DNA from: Euzebyales bacterium
GTDB lineage: Bacteria; Actinomycetota; Nitriliruptoria; Euzebyales; JAHELV01
Assembly (NCBI GenBank): GCA_036374135.1
Contig: DASUUK010000081.1
Location: forward strand, 1-36,708
Length of the DNA: 36,708 nucleotides
Reading direction: 5' to 3'
Shown piece by piece: positions 24,055-31,833 of this stretch. Within the stretch, counting starts at the first letter, position 1. Each line of letters starts with the position of its first letter. The notes beneath the pieces are model-generated. The model worked only from the letters and a program-made list of their open reading frames with translations, made no database searches and had not been told where the DNA came from. The position numbers and the translations under genes are program-made.

Positions 24055-25827
24055 GTGAACATCGATGCACCGTCCGACCGTGGTGACGAGCGACCCGAGC
24101 GCGCCGCTGCGAGGTCTGACCCCAACGAACCCACCCACCCAGGCCCACATCTCGAGCGGACGCCTGACGACGATGCTGCGTGGCGTGCGCGCTACGAGGC
24201 GTCGATGCGACGCGCGGGGCGCGACCCGGACGAGCCGCGCACCACGCTGTCCGACGTCGACGTACCCCCGCTCGTCGGCCCCAACAACTACACCGTCGAC
24301 ACCGACCGCATCGGCAGGCCGGGCGAGTTCCCCTACACCCGCGGCGTCTACGCGTCGATGTACCGCGGGCGTCCGTGGACGATCCGTCAGTTCGCCGGCT
24401 TCGGCAGCGTGACCGACACCAACCGGCGCTACCACGATCTGCTCGAGGCCGGACAGCACGGACTGTCGGTCGCGTTCGACATGCCGACGTTGATGGGCCG
24501 CGACTCCGACGACCCGCACAGCCTCGGTGAGGTCGGCCACTGCGGCGTCGCCGTCGACACGCTGGACGACATGGAACGGCTGTTCGATGGCATCCCGCTC
24601 GGTGAGATCACCACGTCGATGACGATCAACGCCCCCGCCGTGGTGATCTTCGCGATGTACTGCGTGGCCGCCGAACGCCAGGGGTTCGACCTGGCGTCGC
24701 TGGGCGGGACGCTGCAGACCGACATCCACAAGGAGTACATCGCGCAGAAGGAGTGGCTGTTCCCGCCGGAGCCACACCTGCGGCTCATCGGCGACCTCAT
24801 GGAGTTCACCACCGGGCACATGCCGCGCTACCACCCGATCTCGATCTCCGGGTACCACATCCGCGAGGCCGGCTCGACCGCCGCGCAGGAGCTCGCGTTC
24901 ACGCTGGCGGCAGGGTTCAGCTACGTCGAGCTGGGCCAGTCGCGCGGCCTCGACCTGGACGACTTCGGTCCGCGCCTGTCGTTCTTCTTCGACAGCCACA
25001 TCGACTTCTTCGAGGAGATCGGCAAGTTCCGCGCCGCGCGTCGCATCTGGGCACGCTGGATGCGCGACCGGTACGGCGCGACGACCGAGCGCGCGATGCT
25101 GCTCCGCTTCCACACGCAAACGGCGGGCGTCAGCCTGACGGCGCAGCAGCCGGACAACAACATCGTACGCACGGCGCTGGAGGCGCTCGCTGCCGTGCTC
25201 GGTGGCACGCAGTCGCTGCACACCAATGCGCTGGACGAGGTCCTGGCGCTACCGAGCGACCACGCGGCGCGTGTGGCGCTGCGCACCCAACATGTGATCG
25301 CCGAGGAGACGGAGGTCACGAACACGATCGATCCGCTGGGAGGCTCCTGGTTCGTCGAATGGATGACCGACAAGGTGGAGGCCGACGTCGAGGACTACTT
25401 CGCACGCATCCTCGACCTGTCCGACGACGGGTCGATCACCGGTGGACTGCTGCGCGGCATCGAGTCCGGCTGGTTCACGTCCGAGATCGCGGACGCGGCG
25501 TTCCGCTACCAGCAGCAGCTCGAGGCCGGCACGAAGAAGATCGTCGGCGTCAACAGTCACACCGGCGACGAGGACCCCGAGCTGGAGATCCTGCGCATCT
25601 CGCACGAGGTCGAACAGGCCCAGACGGCACGGTTGTCCGACCATCGCGCGCAGCGCGACCGGGCGGCCGTCGACGATGCGCTCGACAAGCTGCGGACCGC
25701 GTGCGGCACCGACGCGAACCTCATACCGGTCATCATCGACGCCGTGCGCGCCGACGCCACGCTGGGCGAGATCTCCGCCGCGATGCAGGACGTGTTCGGC
25801 ACCTACCGGGAGACCCCGGCGATCTAG
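24055..25827 (+). CDS. Methylmalonyl-CoA mutase-family acyl-CoA mutase large subunit, without B12-binding domain
   Basis: A 590-residue protein covering only the substrate-binding TIM-barrel part of B12-dependent acyl-CoA mutases: RGRPWTIRQFAGFGS, GLSVAFDMPTLMGRDSDDP, SISISGYHIREAGSTAAQEL (H268 corresponds to the catalytic His of methylmalonyl-CoA mutase) and LHTNALDEVLALP. The place of Arg207, which binds the free carboxylate of methylmalonyl-CoA, appears to be Q231 (EYIAQKEW), as in isobutyryl-CoA or hydroxyisobutyryl-CoA mutases. A branched-chain acyl-CoA is therefore a better guess than methylmalonyl-CoA. The B12 subunit must be encoded elsewhere, since none is in the window. The GTG at 24055 has GGAG 8 bases upstream. 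The first 45 residues are a charged, poorly conserved tail. Confidence 0.88.
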   Translation: MNIDAPSDRGDERPERAAARSDPNEPTHPGPHLERTPDDDAAWRARYEASMRRAGRDPDEPRTTLSDVDVPPLVGPNNYTVDTDRIGRPGEFPYTRGVYASMYRGRPWTIRQFAGFGSVTDTNRRYHDLLEAGQHGLSVAFDMPTLMGRDSDDPHSLGEVGHCGVAVDTLDDMERLFDGIPLGEITTSMTINAPAVVIFAMYCVAAERQGFDLASLGGTLQTDIHKEYIAQKEWLFPPEPHLRLIGDLMEFTTGHMPRYHPISISGYHIREAGSTAAQELAFTLAAGFSYVELGQSRGLDLDDFGPRLSFFFDSHIDFFEEIGKFRAARRIWARWMRDRYGATTERAMLLRFHTQTAGVSLTAQQPDNNIVRTALEALAAVLGGTQSLHTNALDEVLALPSDHAARVALRTQHVIAEETEVTNTIDPLGGSWFVEWMTDKVEADVEDYFARILDLSDDGSITGGLLRGIESGWFTSEIADAAFRYQQQLEAGTKKIVGVNSHTGDEDPELEILRISHEVEQAQTARLSDHRAQRDRAAVDDALDKLRTACGTDANLIPVIIDAVRADATLGEISAAMQDVFGTYRETPAI

Positions 25828-25844
25828 CGTCATCGCCGATGACG
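25828..25844 (+). terminator. Hairpin at the end of the mutase gene
   Basis: CGTCATC and GATGACG form a perfect 7-bp stem with a GCC loop, starting at the base after the stop. A second stem, CCTGCA (25853-25858) with TGCAGG (25870-25875), overlaps the end of the convergent ASCH gene. Confidence 0.55.
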
Positions 25845-25866
25845 GTCCGACGCCTGCACCGTGAGA

Positions 25867-26463
25867 TCATGCAGGGTCGCCGCCGCCCCCGAGACGCGAC
25901 ACGAGCGCCGCGCCGCGCGGCGAGAGCCGGTACCCGATCCGCAGGCTCTCGGTGAGGCCCAGCTCCTTCAGCCGACGTACGCGTCGCTTGAACCGGGGCG
26001 TCTCCTGGCCCGCTTCAGCCGCCAGATCCGGCGCTCGGACCCCTGGCCGCCGACGGATCTGGTGCAGCACATCACGTGTCCACGCGCCGTCACGACTGGC
26101 GGCATCGAGGCGGTCCAACGCGGCGACGAGGTCCGCCGCACCAGCGTCGTCCAGATCGGCCCGCTCGCGCAACGCCACGCGTGGATCCTCGCCGACGAGG
26201 TGGAACGCGATGCGGTACAGCGTGCGGTCCTCTCCGGGTCGGAGCGCGTCGAGCGCGGCCTGACGGTCGGCGTGCCCTGCCAGGACGGCATGGGCGTCCG
26301 TGATGTCGCCCGGCCCGATCGCCTGTACCTCGTCGATCGCCAGGACGCCGACCGGGCTGCGCAACGTGCCGCCCTCGCGGACGGTCGGGCGCGTCCAGCG
26401 ACGGAACGCCAGCCGCACACTTCCGTCGGCCAGCCCCGGCCACAACGCCTTCGCGAACAGCAT
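25867..26463 (-). CDS. ASCH domain protein with C-terminal winged-helix-like region
   Basis: A 198-residue protein. The first about 110 residues are an ASCH (PUA-like) domain: MLFAKALWPGLADGSVRLAF, then RRWTRPTVREGGTLRSPVGV, then LAIDEVQAIG, a fold thought to bind RNA or modified nucleotides. The second part (about 115-198: TRDVLHQIRRRPGVRAPDLA, GQETPRFKRRVRRLKELGLT) reads as a winged helix-turn-helix such as those of MarR-like proteins, suggesting a nucleic-acid-binding role. ASCH proteins of this length are found in actinobacteria without a known function. The ATG at 26463 has a -10 box (TACGCT) 7 bases before it and no ribosome site, so it is probably leaderless. Confidence 0.78.
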   Translation of the reverse strand: MLFAKALWPGLADGSVRLAFRRWTRPTVREGGTLRSPVGVLAIDEVQAIGPGDITDAHAVLAGHADRQAALDALRPGEDRTLYRIAFHLVGEDPRVALRERADLDDAGAADLVAALDRLDAASRDGAWTRDVLHQIRRRPGVRAPDLAAEAGQETPRFKRRVRRLKELGLTESLRIGYRLSPRGAALVSRLGGGGDPA

Positions 26464-26470
26464 CCGACGG

Positions 26471-26476
26471 AGCGTA
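26471..26476 (-). promoter_or_regulatory. -10 box TACGCT of a probable leaderless promoter
   Basis: On the minus strand TACGCT is followed by 7 bases and the ATG at 26463. The divergent endopeptidase gene has its own TAGCGT at 26583-26588, 8 bases before its ATG. Confidence 0.45.
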
Positions 26477-26596
26477 GACCGTCCACGCGCATCGGGTCAC
26501 CGCCGCCGCTGCACGCTGCGGCGGGCCCGCCACCCTGTCCGACGTGTCCGATCGGCGGTGGCACATCACCCGCGCAGGTACATAGCGTGAGAGGAC

Positions 26597-27757
26597 ATGT
26601 CGGTCCTGCGCACGTTGCGCGACACCGCGGCCTCCACATGCCGCGGCCTGATCGTGCTCGCCCTCGTACTGGTCGCCCTGCTGCTCGCGTCGACGGGCGT
26701 GTGGGCCGGACCACTCGATCTCGACGAAGCGGAGCGTCAACGCGACGAGGCGGCGGCGCGTCAGGTGGAGCTGCAGGGCGAGCTCGACGAACTGCTGTCG
26801 CGCATCGAGGAGCTCAAGGTGGCGCGCGAACGGCAGACCGCCGAGATCGAGCGCCTCGACGGACGCCTGCGCACCCAGCGCAGGACTGCACGGCGGGCAG
26901 CTTCCGAGGTGTCGGACCGGCACCGGCAGGCGTACATGAGCGGCGCCGGTGGGGACCCGCTGGTCGCGATGCTCGGCGGTGACACCGTCGACGAGATCGC
27001 CGAGCGGGCGGCGCTGCTGAGCGTGCTCGCGGCCGACAGCCGCGCCGACCAGGAGGCCGCACAGGGTGCGTCACGTACGACCGCGGCGCTCACCAGCGAG
27101 CTCGAACAGGCCACCGCCCAGCTCGACGAGCGGACCCGGGAGCTCCAGGCGACCCAGGAGGAGGCGCGCGACAAGGTGTCCGAGGCGCAGGCCGCGGTCG
27201 AGGAGCTCGACGAGGAGATCGCCGACGAGCGCGCCCGGCGCGCCGCCGCGGCGCGCCGGCGGGCACAGGAGGCCGCGGCGGACACCGGAGGCGACGAAGC
27301 CGCGCCGTCGACACCCTCGTCGAGCTCGAGCGGCGGTGGATCGGCGCCGGTTAGTGGCGGCATCGCGTGCCCGGTGGGTCAGCCACGCAACTACAGCGAC
27401 ACCTACGGTGCGCCGCGGTCCGGTGGCCGGTCGCACCTCGGCGTCGACATCCTCGCCCCGCACGGTACGCCCATCTACGCGTACGAGAGCGGGACGATCA
27501 CCCGCATGGACGGCAACGCGCTCGGTGGGATCTCGCTGTACCTGCAGGGCGCCAACGGCAACCTGTACTACTACACACACCTGTCGGGATACCACTCCGG
27601 CATCTCGGTCGGCCAGAGCGTCTCCGCCGGCACCCACATCGCCTACGTCGGCGACACGGGCAATGCCGCCGGCATCCCGCACCTGCACTGGGAGGTCCAG
27701 CCGGGCGGAAGCGGGAACGTCAACCCGTACCCGTACGCCTACAGCGCCTGCGGCTGA
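26597..27757 (+). CDS. Secreted M23 family peptidoglycan endopeptidase with coiled-coil domain (EnvC/NlpD-like)
   Basis: A 386-residue exported protein. A signal peptide covers about residues 1-36 (VLALVLVALLLASTGVWAG). Two long coiled-coil stretches follow (about 40-105 and 150-220). A Ser/Gly linker (SSSSSGGGS) precedes a C-terminal LytM/M23 zinc domain. Its metal ligands are visible as HLGVD (His and Asp near 281-285) and HLHWE (near 363), and it also has YYYTHLSGY. Because the ligands are intact, it could cut peptide cross-links in peptidoglycan, unlike EnvC-type activators which lack them. Coiled-coil M23 proteins act in cell division or separation. Both a -10-like TAGCGT and GAGAGGA precede the ATG. 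The gene converges on the dioxygenase gene with a 13-base gap. Confidence 0.92.
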   Translation: MSVLRTLRDTAASTCRGLIVLALVLVALLLASTGVWAGPLDLDEAERQRDEAAARQVELQGELDELLSRIEELKVARERQTAEIERLDGRLRTQRRTARRAASEVSDRHRQAYMSGAGGDPLVAMLGGDTVDEIAERAALLSVLAADSRADQEAAQGASRTTAALTSELEQATAQLDERTRELQATQEEARDKVSEAQAAVEELDEEIADERARRAAAARRRAQEAAADTGGDEAAPSTPSSSSSGGGSAPVSGGIACPVGQPRNYSDTYGAPRSGGRSHLGVDILAPHGTPIYAYESGTITRMDGNALGGISLYLQGANGNLYYYTHLSGYHSGISVGQSVSAGTHIAYVGDTGNAAGIPHLHWEVQPGGSGNVNPYPYAYSACG

Positions 27758-27770
27758 CGGCGCCACCACC

Positions 27771-28625
27771 TCACTTCCCGCACGCCACCTCGGCGTTCAG
27801 AGCTCTGTCGTCGGCGACGTTGCGGAACCAGCCCCACGGAACCCGCGGCGCCGCACCGTCGACGTTGGGCGCACCCCGTCCGGCCCGCAGGTCGTCGAGC
27901 GCGACCGTGCGGATCTCGACGCTGAAGCGGGGACGGCCCGATGTGTTGGGCACGGTCGCGTGCAGGTGGGCTCCGGAGAACAGGAGCACGTCCCCGGGCT
28001 GGACGACCACGACGACGGCGTCGGACGGATCCGGCGGCGTGCGCGGCTCAGGGATCAGCGGCACGGTGACCGGTCCGCCGGCCGCACGCTGACGACGCAG
28101 CTCATCGAGATCCCACATGCCGCTGGTGTTGGGCAACGGTCGCGTCCAGTGCCGCGGGTGGAACGCGATCGCGCGCTCGGCGCTGATCGGGTACAGCGGC
28201 AGCCACCAGTTGACCTGCGCGTAGACGTTGGACGACCAGCTGTCGCGGTGCGCACCGAGGGCGACGTCCGCGTGATGTCCGGGTTCCGCGCCGGCGGGAA
28301 GCACGCGCAGGTTCAGCCGGTCCCAGTACGTGGTCGCCGCGTCGAGACCGAACCGCTCGAACACGGGGTGCAGCAGAGCACGCGCCTGCTGGTCGCGCCG
28401 GAACGCCGCACGCACGGCGGGGCCACGGGACAGGAAGTCGTCGTCCCCCAGCGTGGCCTGCGCCTGCGGTGGCGCCGCCGGCGCGAACGCGTCGGTCAGC
28501 AGCTGTTCGACGTGGGAACGGAACGGCACCAGCTCGGCGACGTCGGTCACGATCAGCAACGCGCCGGTGAACAGCTGGCCGCGCCAGTCGTCGGGGACGT
28601 CGCGCGTGACGTTGACGGTCACCAT
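27771..28625 (-). CDS. Phytanoyl-CoA dioxygenase-like Fe(II)/2-oxoglutarate oxygenase
   Basis: A 284-residue protein with the double-stranded beta-helix metal site: H126 and D128 in LGAHRDSWSSN, the distal His at about H222 in AHLHATVPNTSGRPRFS, and an Arg about 10 residues on that would bind 2-oxoglutarate. The middle (WWLPLYPISAERAIAFHP) also fits the PhyH-type family. It should hydroxylate or otherwise oxidise a small molecule; the substrate is unknown. The ATG at 28625 is chosen because a GGTGAG lies about 9 bases upstream. A GTG five codons earlier is possible, and the open frame goes far upstream over the GntR gene. It follows gntR on the same strand after 100 bases, so both may form one unit. 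Confidence 0.8.
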   Translation of the reverse strand: MVTVNVTRDVPDDWRGQLFTGALLIVTDVAELVPFRSHVEQLLTDAFAPAAPPQAQATLGDDDFLSRGPAVRAAFRRDQQARALLHPVFERFGLDAATTYWDRLNLRVLPAGAEPGHHADVALGAHRDSWSSNVYAQVNWWLPLYPISAERAIAFHPRHWTRPLPNTSGMWDLDELRRQRAAGGPVTVPLIPEPRTPPDPSDAVVVVVQPGDVLLFSGAHLHATVPNTSGRPRFSVEIRTVALDDLRAGRGAPNVDGAAPRVPWGWFRNVADDRALNAEVACGK

Positions 28626-28725
28626 CGGCTGGCTCACCACAGACCTCCCGCGCGATCGCGACGACCATCCTCCCGCGCTCACGCAGGCACGTCCACCTCG
28701 GGAGCGATCCGAGCACCGGGCGGAC

Positions 28726-29502
28726 TCACCGTACGGGTGTCCGCGCCTGCCAGGTGGGGATGCGGTCGACTCCGGTGCGCGGATCCCACGTGGTGACGAA
28801 GCTGTAGCGGTCGCCGCGCACCTTGCTGACCCGCCACTCGACCGGCCGGTCGTCGGTGCGACCGAGCCGCTCGATCGTGAACACCGCGGTGCCGGGACCC
28901 AGCCCGAGCAGCTCGCAGTCCTCGGGGGTCGGGATCGTCGGGCGTATGCGTTCCCATCCGCCGACGACGTTGATGCCACAGCGCTGCGCCAGCTCGTGGT
29001 ACAGCACACCGTACTGCAGGTCCGCATCCATCAGCGGTCGTCCGACCTCGGCGGGCAGCCACAGCCGATCGACGGCCAGCGGAACCCCGTCGGCCAGCCT
29101 CGTGCGGTCGATGAGCACCAACGGGGCCTCCGATGGGAGCTCCAAGCGGGCGGCGGCCGCGGTGTCGGTGCACTCGGAGAGGTGGCGCAGGCGGATGGTC
29201 TGTTCGACGCCCTGTGCCTCCACGGACCTGAACAGGGCGTACAGCGCGCCGGCGGGCCGCTCGAACTCGTCGCGCACGAACGTGCCGCGGCCCCGTCGCC
29301 GCTCCAGCAGGCCGTCAGCGCAGAGGCGGTCGACCGCATCCCTCGCCGTGTGCCGGCTCACACCGTAGGTCTCGACCAGTTCGCGGTCCGTCGGGAACTG
29401 GCGGCTGAACTCCCCTTCTGCGAGCCGCCGGCGCAGCTCCGCCTCGAGTTGCGCCCACAGCGGAACAGGACTCGCGCGATCGAGCGGTACGACCACGTGC
29501 AT
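28726..29502 (-). CDS. GntR family (HutC/UTRA) transcriptional regulator
   Basis: A 258-residue repressor-type protein. The N-terminal winged helix (PLWAQLEAELRRRLAEG, then FPTDRELVETYGVSRHTARD and LERRRGRGTFV) is the GntR DNA-binding domain. The C-terminal UTRA domain (about residues 80-245, with RLADGVPLAVDRLWLPAE and LLGLGPGTAVFTIERLG) binds a small-molecule inducer. The ATG at 29502 has GGGGG close upstream. It is divergent from the amidohydrolase gene, with candidate operators between them, and upstream of the dioxygenase gene on its own strand. It probably controls both. The inducer would be a substrate or product of the amidohydrolase. Confidence 0.93.
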   Translation of the reverse strand: MHVVVPLDRASPVPLWAQLEAELRRRLAEGEFSRQFPTDRELVETYGVSRHTARDAVDRLCADGLLERRRGRGTFVRDEFERPAGALYALFRSVEAQGVEQTIRLRHLSECTDTAAAARLELPSEAPLVLIDRTRLADGVPLAVDRLWLPAEVGRPLMDADLQYGVLYHELAQRCGINVVGGWERIRPTIPTPEDCELLGLGPGTAVFTIERLGRTDDRPVEWRVSKVRGDRYSFVTTWDPRTGVDRIPTWQARTPVR

Positions 29503-29590
29503 CTGCCCCCTGTGCTGTCTGTCCGGCGGAGCCGATCCGACACGTGTTTCGGAACCAGGCTCCGCGAAGCTCCCCCGAGTGATCGCGCTG

Positions 29591-29622
29591 CGTACGGTCA
29601 AGCGTACGTAGTGTTCCACACT
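29591..29622. promoter_or_regulatory. Candidate GntR operators in the divergent gntR-amidohydrolase gap
   Basis: CGTACG occurs twice (29591-29596 and 29603-29608), 12 bases apart, followed by AGTGT-TCC-ACACT (29610-29622), a perfect 5-bp inverted repeat. All lie in the 237-base gap between the two genes, where a HutC-type regulator would be expected to bind. Which one is bound is unknown. Confidence 0.45.
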
Positions 29623-29709
29623 CCGAGCAGGAGGCAACACCAACTTCACTAGTCCGAGGAAGTTCGCATGTGCGGGAGGCGACCGGAGGTGAAGCGCGAG
29701 GGCACGATG

Positions 29710-29715
29710 TAGGTT
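29710..29715 (+). promoter_or_regulatory. -10 box TAGGTT of the amidohydrolase gene
   Basis: TAGGTT lies 24 bases before the ATG at 29740, which itself has AGGAG at a normal distance. The transcript would have a short leader. The candidate operators lie about 90-120 bases upstream. Confidence 0.4.
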
Positions 29716-29739
29716 CGAGCCTTCCCGCCAGGAGCTGCC

Positions 29740-30969
29740 ATGACCTACCGCGTGCACGCCCGGACGATCATCGACGGTTCCGGCAGGGATCCGGTCGACA
29801 CCGCTGCGGTCACGATCGACGGCGACCGGATCGCCGCGGTCGGCACGGACGACGATGGCGCGGTCGACGCCACGATCGACGCGGGCGACCTGACGCTGAT
29901 GCCCGGGCTGATCGACGCCCACACCCACATGGGGCTCATCGAGGGCGACCGGTTGGGAGCCATGCCGCCGGCGCTGCTCGCCGCGCACCTGTTCCGCAAC
30001 GCGGAGCTGTGCCTCGCCTCCGGGCACACGACGGCGCGGGAGGTCGCGGGCGCCGACGGCGGGCTGGCCCAGGCCATCGAAGCCGGTCTGGTCGGCGGGC
30101 CCCGTCTGTTCCCGAGCGGTCCGATGCTCTCGCAGACCGGAGGTCACGGCGAGTTCGGGCATCCCTTCCTCCCCCACCATCACCACTACACGGGCCTGCC
30201 GGGACTGTCCCAGCCCAGCGTCATGTGCGACGGACCGGACGAGGTGCGCATCGCGGCACGCAACGCGTTCCGTCACGGCGCGACGCAGATCAAGGTCTGC
30301 ACGTCCGGCGGCGTGGTCTCGCTGACCGACCGGCTCGAGGATGTCCAGTTCACGGTGGCCGAGCTGCGCGCCGCCGTCGACGAGGCCCACGCGCGCGACA
30401 CGTACGTGACCGCCCACGCGCACAACACCGAGGGCATCCTGCGCGGCCTCGAGGCGGGCCTGGAGTGCTTCGAGCACGGCACGTTTCTCGACGAGCCCAC
30501 CGCGGCGCGGATGGCGACGGCCGGTGCGGCGCTGGTCCCGACCCTGGCCGTGATCCGCCTGCTGTCGACCGAGTACCAGAAGTACGGCCTCGGCGACTAC
30601 GTGCTGCCGCGCGTCGCCGGCGTCGAGAAGGCGATGAGCAACGCCGTCCTCATCGCCCTGGAGGCCGGTGTGCGCGTCGGTTCGGGCACCGACCTGCTCG
30701 GTCCTGATCAGAACCGCCGGGGGCTCGAGCTGGTGCTGCGGTCACAGCTGCACTCACCCATGGCGGCGATCGTCTCGGCGACGCGCGCCAACGCCGAGAT
30801 CATGCGTGTGGACGACCGCCTGGGCACGTTGGAGGCGGGCAAGCTCGCTGACTGCATCGGCCTCGACTTCGATCCGCTCGACGAGCCCGACCACTTCGAC
30901 GACCCCGAACGGGTCCGGCTCGTCATCAAGGGTGGCGAGGTCGTCAAGGACCTCGACGGACGCGCCTGA
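29740..30969 (+). CDS. Metal-dependent amidohydrolase (imidazolonepropionase/prolidase-like subgroup)
   Basis: A 409-residue amidohydrolase-superfamily enzyme. Metal ligands are visible in order: H61 and H63 (DAHTHMG), K185 (QIKVCTSGG), likely carboxylated and bridging two metals, H226 (AHAHN), H246 (FEHGTF) and D318 (GSGTDLLG), the catalytic Asp. This is the binuclear arrangement of prolidase-like and imidazolonepropionase-related members that hydrolyse cyclic amides or N-acyl peptides. A histidine-rich loop (GHPFLPHHHHYTGLPG) is unusual and lines up near the active site. There is no signal peptide, so it is cytoplasmic. AGGAG lies 6 bases before the ATG. It is divergent from the GntR regulator, which probably controls it. 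The true substrate is not known. Confidence 0.9.
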   Translation: MTYRVHARTIIDGSGRDPVDTAAVTIDGDRIAAVGTDDDGAVDATIDAGDLTLMPGLIDAHTHMGLIEGDRLGAMPPALLAAHLFRNAELCLASGHTTAREVAGADGGLAQAIEAGLVGGPRLFPSGPMLSQTGGHGEFGHPFLPHHHHYTGLPGLSQPSVMCDGPDEVRIAARNAFRHGATQIKVCTSGGVVSLTDRLEDVQFTVAELRAAVDEAHARDTYVTAHAHNTEGILRGLEAGLECFEHGTFLDEPTAARMATAGAALVPTLAVIRLLSTEYQKYGLGDYVLPRVAGVEKAMSNAVLIALEAGVRVGSGTDLLGPDQNRRGLELVLRSQLHSPMAAIVSATRANAEIMRVDDRLGTLEAGKLADCIGLDFDPLDEPDHFDDPERVRLVIKGGEVVKDLDGRA

Positions 30970-30975
30970 CCGGCG

Positions 30976-30991
30976 CGGCACATGAGTGCCG
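30976..30991 (+). terminator. Hairpin after the amidohydrolase gene
   Basis: CGGCAC and GTGCCG form a 6-bp stem with an ATGA loop, 7 bases after the stop codon. Confidence 0.45.
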
Positions 30992-31105
30992 AGCCACCTG
31001 CCGTCCACGGTGCGTTGCGCCGACGGCGCCAACCGTCATCGCATGCCTGAAAGCTCCTCCATCTTGACGATGCGCGCTGACCTGTCCATCTGCCACCGTG
31101 GTGGC

Positions 31106-31833
31106 GTGCCGTTGAGGGTGTCCCTGCCCCGGCGGGATGGGCAGGGACACCGGCACGCCATCGGCCTCGTGACCGCACTGCTGGTGGTGGCCACCTTCAC
31201 CTCGGCGTGCCGCGCGATCGCACCTGAGCCTGCTGAACGGGCGCAGCGGGTGGCACCGAGCGACGGCGCGGCCCCCTCGCGATCCGCGCCCCCCGGGGGG
31301 CCGGCCGTCGCACCCGAGGCGTTCGTCGCCGCGTCGTACGACGTCACCACCCGTCGGCGAAGCCAGCGGTGTCGCTGCCAGCGTGCGCAACCCCGGCTGG
31401 GTGTACGTCCTCGACGACGGCCCGGGCACGCGTGGTGTCACGGCGATCGACATCGCGCACGGAGCTCAGGTGGACATCGTGGCCGACGGGGTCCGGGGCC
31501 GCGACACGGAAGGGCTGGCGGTCGCGCCGTGTGCCGACGGTGCCACGCTGCGCCGACCGTGCCTGTACGTCGGCGAACGACCACGTGGTCGCCTACACCC
31601 CGCCGACCCCGGACGCGCCGCTGGACACGCTGGCGACATGGACGGCGCGCGAGCTCGACGGGATCCCCCCGTCGCCCCAACCGGAAGCTCTGGCGGCCGA
31701 CGGCTGCGGCCTGTGGCTGGTCAGTGAGGGAGTAGATTCGCTCTGGCTGGTGCCGTGGGCGGCGACCGGCGTCCCAGCGCAGACCGACGACATCGAGGAG
31801 CAGAGATGCCCGAGTGGCGACGTGGGCTCGTGA
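31106..31833 (+). pseudogene. Frameshifted lipoprotein gene, possible beta-propeller-type protein
   Basis: A lipoprotein signal peptide (HAIGLVTALLVVATFTSAC, lipobox TSAC) and a Pro/Ser-rich linker lie in one frame. From about 31355 the sense continues in another frame with GEASGVAASVRNPGWVYVLD and IVADGVRGRDTEGLAVAP. From about 31576 it continues in a third with NDHVVAYTPPTPDAP and PQPEALAADGCGLWLVSEG. These read as blades of a WD/NHL-like propeller. Two single-base shifts would restore one long frame of about 230-240 residues. It could be a real young pseudogene or sequencing error. The start may be GTG 31106 or 31118. The last frame stops at 31833, inside the SDR gene. Confidence 0.7.

Noticed and set aside
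23215-25221. A 668-codon open frame antisense to thioredoxin and the mutase
   Set aside because: It crosses two real genes and a hairpin and has no family signal.
25861-26982. A 373-codon plus-strand frame over the ASCH gene and the start of the M23 gene
   Set aside because: It runs antisense to ASCH and out of frame with M23; low-complexity Arg-rich shadow.
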